From NCBI GenBank assembly GCA_036278735.1, contig DASUKM010000005.1, forward strand, positions 1 through 64,000: a DNA stretch of 64,000 nucleotides. Reading direction: 5' to 3'. The first letter of the stretch is position 1. Each line of letters starts with the position of its first letter. A program made the position numbers and the translations under genes. A model generated the notes under the pieces. The model ran no database searches. It saw only the letters and a list, made by a program, of their open reading frames with translations, and was not told the DNA's origin. Source of the DNA: DASUKM01 sp036278735 (GTDB taxonomy: Bacteria; Acidobacteriota; Vicinamibacteria; Vicinamibacterales; 2-12-FULL-66-21). Of the stretch, positions 32,602-41,532 are shown in pieces.

Positions 32602-33062
32602 CGGATCAGCCCGGGCACCAGCCACATCGCGAGGCGCAGCGCGAGGTTCGCGTACACGCCCGCCATCGCATCGTCGGCCATGATGCCCAGGCCCCCGTGG
32701 AAGCGCTCGAAGCGGGATGCGGGATACGGTTTGATGACGTCGAAGATGCGGAACAGCACGAAACCGGCGAGCGCGGCGGACCAGCCGGCGGGGATGAACG
32801 CCAGCGTGATCAACATGCCGAGCACTTCGTCGATCACGACCGGTCCGGGGTCGATCAGTTGGAAGTGCCGCTCGGCGATCGTGCCGGACCAGGTGCCGAG
32901 CGCGAAGACGACGACGATCAGTCCGACCTCGACGAGACGCGAGTGCGTCCACCACACCAGGAGGTACACGACGAGCCCCGCGGCCGATCCCACGGTGCCA
33001 GGGGCGACGGGAAAGTACCCGCAGAAGACGACCGTCGCGAGAACAACGGCGAGGCGCGTCAC
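32598..33062 (-). CDS. pgpA: phosphatidylglycerophosphatase A
   Basis: A 154-residue membrane enzyme that dephosphorylates PGP to phosphatidylglycerol. FPVAPGTVGSAAGLVVYLLV near the start, VVIDEVLGMLITLAFIPAGW with the catalytic acids, and LFRIFDVIKPYPASRFERFH followed by GGLGIMADDAMAGVYANLAL are PgpA signatures. Three or four membrane helices. The GTG start overlaps the RDD gene by GTGA (33059-33062). With plsY and gpsA nearby this forms a phospholipid group. Confidence 0.94.
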   Translation of the reverse strand: MTRLAVVLATVVFCGYFPVAPGTVGSAAGLVVYLLVWWTHSRLVEVGLIVVVFALGTWSGTIAERHFQLIDPGPVVIDEVLGMLITLAFIPAGWSAALAGFVLFRIFDVIKPYPASRFERFHGGLGIMADDAMAGVYANLALRLAMWLVPGLIR

Positions 33063-34003
33063 GCTTTGACGACGCGGGTGCCCGACAGGCGATCGTGCAG
33101 CGCGCGGCGATCGCGGCCCGCGAGGGCGGCCAGGAATCCAAGACCCGCGGGCAGCACCGACACCGTATAGGCCGCTGCACGCAGGACCGCCTGTTCGACA
33201 GGCACGCGCGCCGGTTCCGGATCGTCCGACTCCGCCGCGACGACGCGGATGCCGGCCGCCATCTTGCCGATGGTCTGTCCGCTCGCGGCGATGAAGGTGA
33301 CGAAGTAGCCGCCGTTGAGCAGTACGAGGAACGCCACGAGCGGCACGGCCGGCAGCGCGGCGACCTGCCGCCACGACAGGTCGCAGAGGCGCAGGGTGAA
33401 ATAGAGGACCGCCGCGTCGATGCCCGCCGTCAGCGCAAGGTCGATCGCCGCCGCCAGCACTCTCGCGGCGGCGCCGGCGGCCGGGTGAGGGAGCGCCGCG
33501 GATTCGTCCGCCGCCGGTATCGGAATGGATCGGCGAACCGTGTGCTCGACGACCTCCAGATCGAGGCGAGGTTCGTCGGACTCCCGCCTGGCGCGCACGC
33601 GCGGAATCGACGGCGTGGCGCGGCGAACCGCGAGCGGCGCGCGGGGCGCGGCGTCGGCGCTCACGAGCGGCGCCTCGGAGGCGCCGGTGAACAGCGGCAG
33701 GTCCGACGTGCCGGGAACGGTCGCCGTCGAAGCCGCCGCACGGCCCGGGGCCGGCGCGCCGGACAGGACGGGATCCAGCGAGTCGAAGGACGCCCTGCGT
33801 GTCGTGGACGCGGGCATCTCCTGCAGCGCGAAGTCCGCCATCGGGCCGAGCGGTTCCGTTCCGTTCTGAATCGGCAGATCGTTGCGCGGCAGATCGATCG
33901 ACAACGAAAAGTCGTAACCGCAATTGCGGCAGCGATCCCCGCTGTCAAAGCTGATGTACTGGCACTTCGGGCACTTCATCTGGAGTGTCTGGGATCCTCT
34001 CAT
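33059..34003 (-). CDS. RDD-family membrane protein with N-terminal zinc ribbon
   Basis: A 314-residue protein. It begins with a zinc ribbon (MKCPKCQYISFDSGDRCRNC, CxxC-x11-CxxC). A disordered Pro/Ser/Ala region spans about 40-165. The RDD domain is C-terminal with about three helices: GAAARVLAAAIDLALTAGID, FVTFIAASGQTIGKMAAGIR and ALAGRDRRALHDRLSGTRVV. RDD proteins are of uncertain role, sometimes ion transport. The ATG at 34003 overlaps the upstream gene by ATGA; an internal ATG just before CPKC (eight codons in) could also serve. Confidence 0.85.
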   Translation of the reverse strand: MRGSQTLQMKCPKCQYISFDSGDRCRNCGYDFSLSIDLPRNDLPIQNGTEPLGPMADFALQEMPASTTRRASFDSLDPVLSGAPAPGRAAASTATVPGTSDLPLFTGASEAPLVSADAAPRAPLAVRRATPSIPRVRARRESDEPRLDLEVVEHTVRRSIPIPAADESAALPHPAAGAAARVLAAAIDLALTAGIDAAVLYFTLRLCDLSWRQVAALPAVPLVAFLVLLNGGYFVTFIAASGQTIGKMAAGIRVVAAESDDPEPARVPVEQAVLRAAAYTVSVLPAGLGFLAALAGRDRRALHDRLSGTRVVKA

Positions 34004-34806
34004 GGGTGCGGGACCCGAGCCTCGGCGGCCGCGTGGGCCGCGGTCAGCAGTTCGCGCTGAATGGTCGCGCGCAGTTCGTCAGCCTCCGCCTGCATCGGAT
34101 CGCCGGGACGCACGCTGCCGAGCGCCGCGAGCGCGTCGTGCGGCCGCCCCTTCGCGTGCAGCGCGCGGGCGCGGGCGAGCCACACCTCGGACGGCCCGGG
34201 CACGGGCAACGGTTCCAGCACCGGCGGCGGCGTGGCGCGCGGCACGGCGTCGGCGCCGAACACGCCGGCCGCGCCCAGTACCAGCACCCCCACGGCCCCG
34301 GCCGCGAGCCCCACCCCGAGCACGAACACGAGCGTCGAGAGCGCGGCCCATCGCGGCGATCGAACGCCGGGCACCGCCGAGCGCACCGGATGCCGAACCG
34401 GCACCGGGGGCAGCACCGCGACGTGCTCCGTGGCCGGCGCCAGGCGATCGACCCGCTCGAGCAGCGCGAGCGCTTCCTCCGCAGGGGCGCCGCGCTCGAT
34501 GGCCGACGTCAGCAGCCGGCGCGCACTCGCGCTGTCGCCGCGGGCGAACGCGGCGGCCCCCGTCTGCAGCAGTTCTTCGGTCTCGCGCTGCCGCTCGGCC
34601 AGCGCCCCGCGCGCCCGTTCGATATAGGCGCGCGCGCGCGGATGGCTGCGGTCGAGAAACAGCACCCGCGTCCAGACGTTGATCGCCAGTTCGTATTCGC
34701 CGCGGAAGTAATGATCGAGGCCGGCGAGCAGCATCTCTTCGATCCGCGACTGACGACTCGGCGCCTCGTCGCCGGCTGAATCGTCGTGTCGCAGCGGATC
34801 GGACAT
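34000..34806 (-). CDS. TPR-like membrane protein
   Basis: A 268-residue protein. Residues 20-120 form tetratricopeptide-like helices (EEMLLAGLDHYFRGEYELAI, LLQTGAAAFARGDSASARRL). One membrane helix follows near 150-175 (LSTLVFVLGVGLAAGAVGVL), and then a short helical repeat (LARARALHAKGRPHDALAAL). I used ATG 34806 (MSDPLRHDD); the upstream in-frame codons run into the repeat array side. It opens the RDD-pgpA-cinA operon. Function unknown. Confidence 0.8.
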   Translation of the reverse strand: MSDPLRHDDSAGDEAPSRQSRIEEMLLAGLDHYFRGEYELAINVWTRVLFLDRSHPRARAYIERARGALAERQRETEELLQTGAAAFARGDSASARRLLTSAIERGAPAEEALALLERVDRLAPATEHVAVLPPVPVRHPVRSAVPGVRSPRWAALSTLVFVLGVGLAAGAVGVLVLGAAGVFGADAVPRATPPPVLEPLPVPGPSEVWLARARALHAKGRPHDALAALGSVRPGDPMQAEADELRATIQRELLTAAHAAAEARVPHP

Positions 34807-34821
34807 GAGCAAACTGGCGGG

Positions 34822-34827
34822 ATTATG
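34822..34827 (-). promoter_or_regulatory. candidate -10 box for the TPR-RDD-pgpA-cinA operon
   Basis: On the minus strand GGCATAATCC gives CATAAT about 15 bases before ATG 34806, so the leader would be only about 10 nt. A GTCAAA near 34842-34847 is a poor and closely spaced -35. Confidence 0.35.
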
Positions 34828-34849
34828 CCACGGTCGCGGCTTTGACGCC

Positions 34850-35285
34850 ACGGATCACGCGGACGGCCACGGACGACACGGAGGCCACGGACACAGGCCA
34901 CGGATCACACGGACGGACACGGACACAGGCCACGGATCACACGGACGGACACGGACAAAGGCCACGGATCACACGGACGGACACGGACAAAGGCCACGGA
35001 TCACACGGACGGACACGGACACAGGCCACGGATCGCACGGACGGCCACGGACAAAGGCCACGGATCACACGGACGGACACGGACAAAGGCCACGGATCAC
35101 ACGGACGCACACGGACACAGGCCACGGCTCGCACGGACGGCGACGGACAAAGGCCACGGATCACACGGACGGACACGGACACAGGCCACGGATCGCACGG
35201 ACGGCGACGGACAAAGGCCACGGATCACACGGACGGCCACGGACGCAGGCCACGGATCACGCGGACGGACACGGACCAACACGAC
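34850..35285. repeat. 32-bp direct tandem repeat, about 13 copies
   Basis: The core unit GCCACGGATCACACGGACGG plus ACACGGACAAAG (32 bp) recurs head to tail, e.g. starts at 34929, 34961 and 34993. Variants swap ACAAAG/ACACAG, TCACAC/TCGCAC and GGACAC/GGCCAC. It fills the gap between the divergent TPR gene and ftcD (34807-35335). No spacers, no stop codons in several frames, no internal inverted symmetry. The last 50 bp before ftcD are unique. Confidence 0.9.
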
Positions 35286-35335
35286 CAAGGGAACCCGAAG
35301 AACCCTCTGAACCCGTTCCATGTTACAGATCTCCC

Positions 35336-36235
35336 ATGGCCATCATCGAGTGCATCCCCAACGTCAGCGAGGGACGCCGTCCCGAGATCATCGAGCGCCT
35401 GGCGGAGGCGATCCGCTCGACCGCGGGCGTGCGCCTGCTCGACTACTCGTCCGACGCGTCGCACAACCGGTCGGTCTTTACGCTCGCTGGCGATGCCGGG
35501 CCGCTGAAGACCGCCATCCTCGCGCTGTTCGACCGTGCCGTCGCGGCGATCGATCTGCGGACGCACCGCGGCGAACATCCCCGGCTCGGCGCGGTGGACG
35601 TCGTGCCGTTCGTCCCGATCGAGGGAACCACGATGGCCGACTGCGTCGCGCTCGCGAAGGACGTGGCGGCCGAGGTCGCCTCGCGCTTCGAGGTGCCTGT
35701 CTATCTCTATGAGGAGGCGTCGGCGAACCCGGCGCGCAAGAACCTCGAAGACATCCGCCGTGGCGAATTCGAAGGCCTGGCCGCGAAGATGGCGCAGGCT
35801 GGATGGGCGCCGGACTATGGTCCGGCGGCGCCGCACGCCACGGCCGGCGCCTCCGTGATCGGCGCGCGCATGCCGCTCATCGCGTACAACATCAACCTGA
35901 ACACGGACCGCCTCGACGTCGCGAAGAAGATCGCCGCGGGCATCCGCCACAGCAGCGGCGGATTCCGGTTCGTGAAGGCGGCCGGTTTCAGGCTGGAGGA
36001 TCGCGGGGTCGTTCAGGTCTCGATGAACCTCACGAACTACGAGAAGACCCCCATCCATCGCGTGTTCGAAACCGTGAAGCGCGAGGCCGCGCGGTATGGG
36101 GTGTCGGTGCTGGAGAGCGAAATCGTCGGTCTCGTGCCGTCGGCCGCGCTCGTCGGCGCCGCCGAGTTCTACCTGCAGCTCGAACGCTTCGGGGCGGCGC
36201 AGGTGCTCGAACACAAGCTGCGCGAATCGTCCTGA
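35336..36235 (+). CDS. ftcD: glutamate formimidoyltransferase
   Basis: A 299-residue enzyme that moves the formimino group of formiminoglutamate, from histidine breakdown, to tetrahydrofolate. It covers only the FT domain: MAIIECIPNVSEGRRPEIIE, LLDYSSDASHNRSVFTLAG, IDLRTHRGEHPRLGAVDVVP, FVPIEGTTMADCV and VYLYEEASANPARKNLEDIR are all diagnostic. The cyclodeaminase domain found fused in animals is absent, as usual in bacteria. No hut genes are near. It stands alone, with the 32-bp array upstream and ntrX convergent 10 bp downstream. Confidence 0.94.
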   Translation: MAIIECIPNVSEGRRPEIIERLAEAIRSTAGVRLLDYSSDASHNRSVFTLAGDAGPLKTAILALFDRAVAAIDLRTHRGEHPRLGAVDVVPFVPIEGTTMADCVALAKDVAAEVASRFEVPVYLYEEASANPARKNLEDIRRGEFEGLAAKMAQAGWAPDYGPAAPHATAGASVIGARMPLIAYNINLNTDRLDVAKKIAAGIRHSSGGFRFVKAAGFRLEDRGVVQVSMNLTNYEKTPIHRVFETVKREAARYGVSVLESEIVGLVPSAALVGAAEFYLQLERFGAAQVLEHKLRESS

Positions 36236-36245
36236 CCCGGCCGTG

Positions 36246-37622
36246 CTACGCCGGTTCTTCTTCCCGGCGGCCGGGGGCGATCCCGAACGCCTTCATCTTT
36301 CGGTACAGATTGCTTCGTTCGACGCCGAGCATCTCGGCGGTGCGCGAGATGTTGCCCTGCTGAATCGCGAGCGCGCGGAGGATGTGTTCCCGCTCGAAGC
36401 GGTCGCGCGCCTCGAGCAGCGGCAGCAGGCGGTCGCCGCTCGCGCCCCCGGCGACGATCGGGACGCCGTCGAGAAACGCCAGATCCGGCAGCCCGACGAC
36501 GTCGCCCGGCACCATGATCATGAGGCGCTCCATCACGTTCCGCAGCTCCCGCACGTTGCCCGGCCATCGGTAGCGCCGCAGGCCCGCGGCGGCCGCCGGG
36601 TCGAGGGTCTTCGGGCGCCGGCCGTACTCGCGCGCGAACTCGGCGATGAAGTGCTCGGCGAGCCGCGTGACGTCGCTCCCGCGCTCGCGCAGCGGGGGCA
36701 CGAACACGGGGATGACGTTCAGCCGGAAGTACAGGTCCTCGCGAAAGCGGCCGGCGCGGATCTCCGCCGGCAGCTCCTTGTTCGTCGCCGCGATGATGCG
36801 GACGTCGACGCGCACGCTGGCCGCGCCGCCCACCGGCTCGACCACCTGTTCCTGCAGCGCGCGCAGCATCTTCGCCTGCGTCTTCAGGCTCATGTCGCCG
36901 ATTTCGTCGAGGAACAGCGTCCCGCCGTCGGCCGCCTCGAACTTGCCGCGCCGATCCGCCAGGGCGCCGGTGAAGGCGCCGCGCACGTGGCCGAACAGCT
37001 CGCTCTCGATCAGCTCTTCGGGGATCGCGGCACAATTCACTTCGACGAAGGGGCCGCTGCGCCGCCGGCTCGAGCCGTGCACCGTGCGGGCCACGAGTTC
37101 CTTGCCCGTTCCGTTCTCGCCGTAGATCAGCACGCGCCCGTTCGTCGGGGCCGCCATCGCGATCTGCTCGCGGAGCTGCCCCATCACGTAGCTCTCGCCG
37201 ACGAGCGTCTGCCGCCGGTCCACGTGGGCGCGCAGCGCGCGGTTCTCGGCCTCGAGCCGGCGCTGCCGCAGCGCGTTCGACACGACGAGCACCGTCTTCT
37301 CGAGCGACAGCGGCTTCTCGATGAAGTCGAACGCCCCCATCTTGATGGCGCGGACCGCCGATTCGATGTTGCCGTGCCCCGAGATCATCACGACCGGCGC
37401 GTCCACCCGCCGGTCGCGCAGGCGCTGCAGGGTCGCGAGGCCGTCGAGTCCCGGCAGCCAGATGTCGAGCACGATGACGTCGTACGCCTCCCGCGCGACG
37501 CGCTCGAGGCACGCTTCCCCGCTCTCGGCCGTGTCGACGGCATATCCCTCGTCACGCAGCACGCCGCTCAGCGCCGCCCGCACCCCCGCTTCGTCGTCGA
37601 CGATCAGCACCGTGGCCTTCAT
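36246..37622 (-). CDS. ntrX: sigma-54-dependent response regulator (NtrX-like)
   Basis: A 458-residue NtrC-family activator. Receiver domain (1-120) with phospho-Asp in YDVIVLDIWLPG; AAA+ domain with IYGENGTGKELVARTVH, the sigma-54 contact ELFGHVRGAFTGA, GGTLFLDEIGDMSLKTQAKM and RYRWPGNVRELRNVMERLMI; Fis-type DNA-binding C-terminus (GNISRTAEMLGVERSNLYRK). The ATG overlaps the kinase stop by ATGA, so it pairs with the NtrY-like kinase. In other bacteria NtrYX controls nitrogen use, envelope and redox genes; targets here are unknown. Confidence 0.92.
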   Translation of the reverse strand: MKATVLIVDDEAGVRAALSGVLRDEGYAVDTAESGEACLERVAREAYDVIVLDIWLPGLDGLATLQRLRDRRVDAPVVMISGHGNIESAVRAIKMGAFDFIEKPLSLEKTVLVVSNALRQRRLEAENRALRAHVDRRQTLVGESYVMGQLREQIAMAAPTNGRVLIYGENGTGKELVARTVHGSSRRRSGPFVEVNCAAIPEELIESELFGHVRGAFTGALADRRGKFEAADGGTLFLDEIGDMSLKTQAKMLRALQEQVVEPVGGAASVRVDVRIIAATNKELPAEIRAGRFREDLYFRLNVIPVFVPPLRERGSDVTRLAEHFIAEFAREYGRRPKTLDPAAAAGLRRYRWPGNVRELRNVMERLMIMVPGDVVGLPDLAFLDGVPIVAGGASGDRLLPLLEARDRFEREHILRALAIQQGNISRTAEMLGVERSNLYRKMKAFGIAPGRREEEPA

Positions 37623-39901
37623 GCGATCTCCGCGGCCGCCGGCGCGGCCCGTACGGCCAGCGGCAGATCGATGATGAACCGGGTGCCCTGCGGATCGTTG
37701 TCCCCCACCTCGATGGCGCCGCCGTGCTCCGCGACAATGCGCCGGACGATCGCCAGCCCGAGGCCGCTGCCGCGCCGTTTCGTCGAGTAATACGGCATGA
37801 ACAGCTTGTCGCGATCGGCGGGCGGAATCCCCGGCCCGTTGTCGGCCACGACGACGCGCGCCACGCCGTTCGACGGGTCGTGCCGCGTTTCCACCTGGAT
37901 GGCCGGCGGCTGGCCGTCGGGCCGCAACCCGGCGTGCGCGCCGCCGAGCGCCTCCACCGCGTTGTCGATCAGGTTGATGAGCACGCGGCGGATCTGCTCG
38001 ACGTCGAGCCGCACGGCCGGCAGCGCGGGCGCCAGCCGCGGTTCGATCCGGATGTCGCGGAACAATCCCTTGTAGAGCGTCAGCGTGTCGGTCAGCAGCG
38101 CGTTCAGATCGACGGGCGCCGCGCGCGGCGAGGGCATCCGCGCGAACTGCGCGAATTCGTCGACGAGCGCCTTCAGCGATTCCACTTCTCCCACGATCGT
38201 CGACGTGCACTCCTCGACCAGCGCGCCCGTCGGCGGCGGGGCGCCGCCGAAGTGCCGGCGCATCCGTTCGGCGCAGAGCTGGATGGGGGTCAGCGGATTC
38301 TTGATCTCGTGCGCGAGCCGCCGCGCGACGTCGCGCCAGGCCGCCACCCGCTGCGTCCGGATCAACGGCGTCACGTCGTCGAACACGAGCACCGTGCCTT
38401 CGAACGTGCCTTCGCCCGCCACGAGCGCCGTCGCCGCCGCCGCCAGATGCACTTCGCGGCCGTCGCGCGCCAGCGCGATCTCCTGCCCCGCCGGTTCAGC
38501 CGAGCCCGTTTTCACGGAACGCGCGAGCGCGGCGAACGGCTGCAGATCGGCACGCCCGAACACCTCGTCGACGCGGGTGCCGACGACGCCCGGCGCCATG
38601 CCGAGCAGCCGCATGGCGGCCCCATTCATGGTGCTGACGCGCCCGTCGGGCCCGATCGAGACGACGCCGGTCGCGATACGCTCGAGGATCGTCTCGATGT
38701 AGCGGCGGCGCTCGTCGAGCTCGACGTTCTTCCGCTCCAGGTCGTACCGCGAACGTTCGAGCCGTCGCCGGCTCGTGTCCAGTTCCGCCGCCATCGCGTT
38801 GAACGCTTCGACCAGCGAGCCGAACTCGTCGCGGGTTTCCGCGACAATGCGGTGATCGAGATGGCCGGCGCCGATCTCGCGCGCGCCGGCGGCGAGCATC
38901 TGGACCGGACGCGTGATCCGCTTGGCCAGGTACAACCCGAGCCAGGTGGCGCTGACGAGAATCAGCAGCGTCATCATCAGGAAGAGCGACAAGTACACGC
39001 CCTCGAGCGGCCGCTTCAGCACCCGGAGCTGCGTGTAGTCTTCGTAGGCTTCGGCGATGCGGCGCGAGTGCAGCGCCAGCGCCGCCGGGAGATAGTCGCT
39101 GGCCACGACGACGCCGATGGGCGCGCCCGAGTGGTCGCGCACCAGCGCGCCGGCACGCACCAGCTCGCCGCCGTCGTCGAGCGGTTCGTGCGCCTGCGTA
39201 TCGGTGCTGCCGCCGGCGACGCGCGCCGCGAGGCGATCGGCGGAGGCGCGCAGGTGGCCCCGCGGGAGCGCCGGCGATTCGAGCGCGACGAGCGGCTCGA
39301 CGTCGGGCTCGCCGGCCGGGACCGGATGCACCCGGTAGATTTCCAGCATCCCGACGCGCCCCTGCGTCACGTGCGGCTGCGCGGCCGTGCGCAGCGCGTC
39401 GACTTCACCCCCGGCTAGGGCCCCCCGCGGCAACTCGGCCGCGATGCGCTGCGCCTGGCTCGCGACCGTCGCTTCCCGATCGCGATAGAGCGCCCCGGCC
39501 ACCTCGTTGGCCGACGTCAGCACCTCCGAGACCGGCGCCGAGAACCAGCGTTCCGTCGTCTTGCGAATCAGTTCGCTGCCGGCGAGCAGGACCAGGACCG
39601 AGGGCACGATCGTCAGCCCGAGGAGCGCCGCCACGAGCTTCAGGCGAAACCGCGAGAAGGGCAGCCCGCGGCGCCGCTCGACCGCGAGCTTGATCAGATT
39701 GCGCGCGAGGACGAATCCCAGCGCGAGCAGCATCGTGAGGTCCGCGACCGACAGCGCGTACAGCACGACCTCGCTGAGGAAGTCCGGATTGAGCTGCGTG
39801 GATCGATCGGCCAGCGTCACCATCGCGACCAGGCCGATGCCCAGCAGCAGGATGCCGACCAGGATCAGGCGCGGGTTGTCGCGAAAGGGACGGCGCGCCA
39901 T
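37619..39901 (-). CDS. ntrY: membrane sensor histidine kinase (NtrY-like)
   Basis: A 760-residue kinase. Three N-terminal membrane helices (about 12-32, 45-65, 90-110), an extracytoplasmic sensor region to about 300, a fourth helix (LSLFLMMTLLILVSATWLGL), a HAMP domain (RITRPVQMLAAGAREIGAGH), a PAS domain (ETILERIATGVVSIGPDGRV), the HisKA H-box DVARRLAHEIKNPLTPIQLC and an ATPase domain with NLIDNAVEALGG, VVADNGPGIPP and GSGLGLAIVRRI. The topology matches NtrY. It overlaps ntrX by ATGA and its ATG is 2 bp from the nrdR stop. Confidence 0.93.
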   Translation of the reverse strand: MARRPFRDNPRLILVGILLLGIGLVAMVTLADRSTQLNPDFLSEVVLYALSVADLTMLLALGFVLARNLIKLAVERRRGLPFSRFRLKLVAALLGLTIVPSVLVLLAGSELIRKTTERWFSAPVSEVLTSANEVAGALYRDREATVASQAQRIAAELPRGALAGGEVDALRTAAQPHVTQGRVGMLEIYRVHPVPAGEPDVEPLVALESPALPRGHLRASADRLAARVAGGSTDTQAHEPLDDGGELVRAGALVRDHSGAPIGVVVASDYLPAALALHSRRIAEAYEDYTQLRVLKRPLEGVYLSLFLMMTLLILVSATWLGLYLAKRITRPVQMLAAGAREIGAGHLDHRIVAETRDEFGSLVEAFNAMAAELDTSRRRLERSRYDLERKNVELDERRRYIETILERIATGVVSIGPDGRVSTMNGAAMRLLGMAPGVVGTRVDEVFGRADLQPFAALARSVKTGSAEPAGQEIALARDGREVHLAAAATALVAGEGTFEGTVLVFDDVTPLIRTQRVAAWRDVARRLAHEIKNPLTPIQLCAERMRRHFGGAPPPTGALVEECTSTIVGEVESLKALVDEFAQFARMPSPRAAPVDLNALLTDTLTLYKGLFRDIRIEPRLAPALPAVRLDVEQIRRVLINLIDNAVEALGGAHAGLRPDGQPPAIQVETRHDPSNGVARVVVADNGPGIPPADRDKLFMPYYSTKRRGSGLGLAIVRRIVAEHGGAIEVGDNDPQGTRFIIDLPLAVRAAPAAAEIA

Positions 39902-39903
39902 CC

Positions 39904-40362
39904 TCACTCCTTCCCGTTGAGCAGGTCCTTCAGCTCCGACATGAATTCGTTGATGTCGCGGAAGTGCCGGTAGACCGACGCGAAGCGGACGTAGGCCACC
40001 TTGTCGAGCCGCCGCAGCTCGTTCATCACGAAGGCGCCGACCTCCTCGGTGCTCATCTCTTTCTCGGCCTTGTCCTGCAGGGCGGACTCGACGCGGTCGG
40101 CGACCTTTTCGAGCGACGCGACGCTGACGGGCCGCTTCTCGCACGCTTTCAGGAGCCCCGCGATCAGCTTCTGCCGATCGAAGCGCTCGCGGCTGCCGTC
40201 CTTCTTGATCACCATGTACGGGATCTCGTCGATCCGCTCGTAGCTGGTGAACCGGCGGCCGCAGTCGAGGCACTCGCGCCGGCGGCGGATCACGTCGCCT
40301 TCCTTGCTCTCGCGCGAGTCGACGACCTTGTCGCCCAGGTGCGCGCAGAAGGGGCACTTCAT
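39904..40362 (-). CDS. nrdR: transcriptional repressor NrdR
   Basis: A 152-residue ATP-cone regulator of ribonucleotide reductase genes. Zinc ribbon MKCPFCAHLGDKVVDSRESK ... ECLDCGRRFTSYERI (two CxxC), then the ATP cone VIKKDGSRERFDRQKLIAGL and LRRLDKVAYVRFASVYRHF with FRDINEFM. Full length. No nrd genes are nearby. Overlaps the flippase-like gene by ATGA. Confidence 0.96.
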   Translation of the reverse strand: MKCPFCAHLGDKVVDSRESKEGDVIRRRRECLDCGRRFTSYERIDEIPYMVIKKDGSRERFDRQKLIAGLLKACEKRPVSVASLEKVADRVESALQDKAEKEMSTEEVGAFVMNELRRLDKVAYVRFASVYRHFRDINEFMSELKDLLNGKE

Positions 40363-41393
40363 GGCGCCGCTTCCAGTTCGGTCCGGTCGGTCCGCGCCAT
40401 CTGCTGCATGCGCCCGAGACTCAAGCCCTGATGCGCCATGAGCGCGATGCCCGCGAGGGTGACGGGCACGAAGGAAATCGCGTGCAGGACGATCGCCGCC
40501 CCGACGGCGCGATCGGTCGGCACCCCGAAAAAGGCCGTGACCGCGATCTGATACATCGCGTGAAACCCTCCGATCGCCCCCGGCGTCGGCATCGCGACGC
40601 CGACGACCAGCAGCGTCATCACCAGGAAGGAGCCCAGGTACCCGAACGTCATGTGGAACGCGCGCGACGTGCACCAGATGCCCGCCGCGATCGACAGCCA
40701 CAGCGGCACCGAGAGCGCGAGCGACAGCGCGAGCCGCCGCGGCTGCCGCATGACGCCCAGGCCCTGCGCGAACGTCTCGACGAGACCCGCCACGAGGCGC
40801 GCCATTCGCGCCGGGAGCACGCGCTCCAGGCGGCCCGCCGCGCGGCCGAGCCGCTCGGGGTGGCCGGCGAGCGCGAAGAAGATCGCCAGCCCCGTCAGCG
40901 CCGCCCCGCCCGCCAGCACGCCGCCGAACTCGACCCGCGCGAACAGCACCGGGTCGCCGCCGAGGGCCTGCCGCGCGCTCCACGCCACGAACACCCCGAA
41001 CAGCAGCAGCACCGTCAACAGATCCAGCAGCCGTTCGACGACGATCGTCGCAAACGCCGCCGTCGCCGACAGCGCTTCGCGCCGCGCCAGCAGGTACGGC
41101 CGCAGCACTTCTCCCGCGCGGGCCGGCAGCAGAAAGCTCGCCGCAAACCCGATGATCGTCGTCTCGAGCGCCGTGCGAAAGCGCGCGTGGCCGATCGGCG
41201 CGAGCAGATATTGCCAGCGATACGCCCGGATCACGTAGGTCACGGCGGTCGCCGCCAGCGCGAGCAGCAGCAGCGGGAGGCGCGCGCGGCGCGTTTCGTT
41301 CCAAACCCCGGCGACATCCGCATGCCGGAAGAAAAACGCCAGCAGGCCAACCGTCAACAGCAGGATCAGGACCGCCCGGAGTGGAAACCGCAT
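40359..41393 (-). CDS. flippase-like / LPG-synthase-TM family membrane protein
   Basis: A 344-residue integral membrane protein with about eight helices, of the UPF0104 / AglD-MprF N-terminal family. Characteristic stretches are VIRAYRWQYLLAPIGHARFR, TIIGFAASFLLPARAGEVLR, PYLLARREALSATAAFATIV and PTPGAIGGFHAMYQIAVTAF. Relatives flip lysyl-phosphatidylglycerol or polyprenyl-linked sugars, or are of unknown role. First gene of the run to ntrX, with its own promoter just upstream. Confidence 0.85.
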   Translation of the reverse strand: MRFPLRAVLILLLTVGLLAFFFRHADVAGVWNETRRARLPLLLLALAATAVTYVIRAYRWQYLLAPIGHARFRTALETTIIGFAASFLLPARAGEVLRPYLLARREALSATAAFATIVVERLLDLLTVLLLFGVFVAWSARQALGGDPVLFARVEFGGVLAGGAALTGLAIFFALAGHPERLGRAAGRLERVLPARMARLVAGLVETFAQGLGVMRQPRRLALSLALSVPLWLSIAAGIWCTSRAFHMTFGYLGSFLVMTLLVVGVAMPTPGAIGGFHAMYQIAVTAFFGVPTDRAVGAAIVLHAISFVPVTLAGIALMAHQGLSLGRMQQMARTDRTELEAAP

Positions 41394-41409
41394 GAGCGCC
41401 GGTAGCGGG

Positions 41410-41440
41410 ATTATAGCGATATTCCCGCGTGTTCTGTCGA
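41410..41440 (-). promoter_or_regulatory. sigma-70 promoter for flippase-nrdR-ntrYX
   Basis: On the minus strand TATAAT (41415-41410) is preceded 19 bases upstream by TCGACA (41440-41435). Predicted start near 41403, leaving a leader of only about 10 nt before ATG 41393. The 139-bp gap to the divergent purC has no other clear element. Confidence 0.65.
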
Positions 41441-41532
41441 ATGACCTCTGCCGCACCGCCGCGAACGCGCTCGCGCGGCTTCGTCCCCTCTCGCGTTTTG
41501 ATGTAAGCTGACCGCTCTTCCACGAGGCTCCC

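Noticed and set aside
34850..35285. CRISPR array
   Set aside because: Units are contiguous 32-bp copies without unique spacers, and no cas gene is present.
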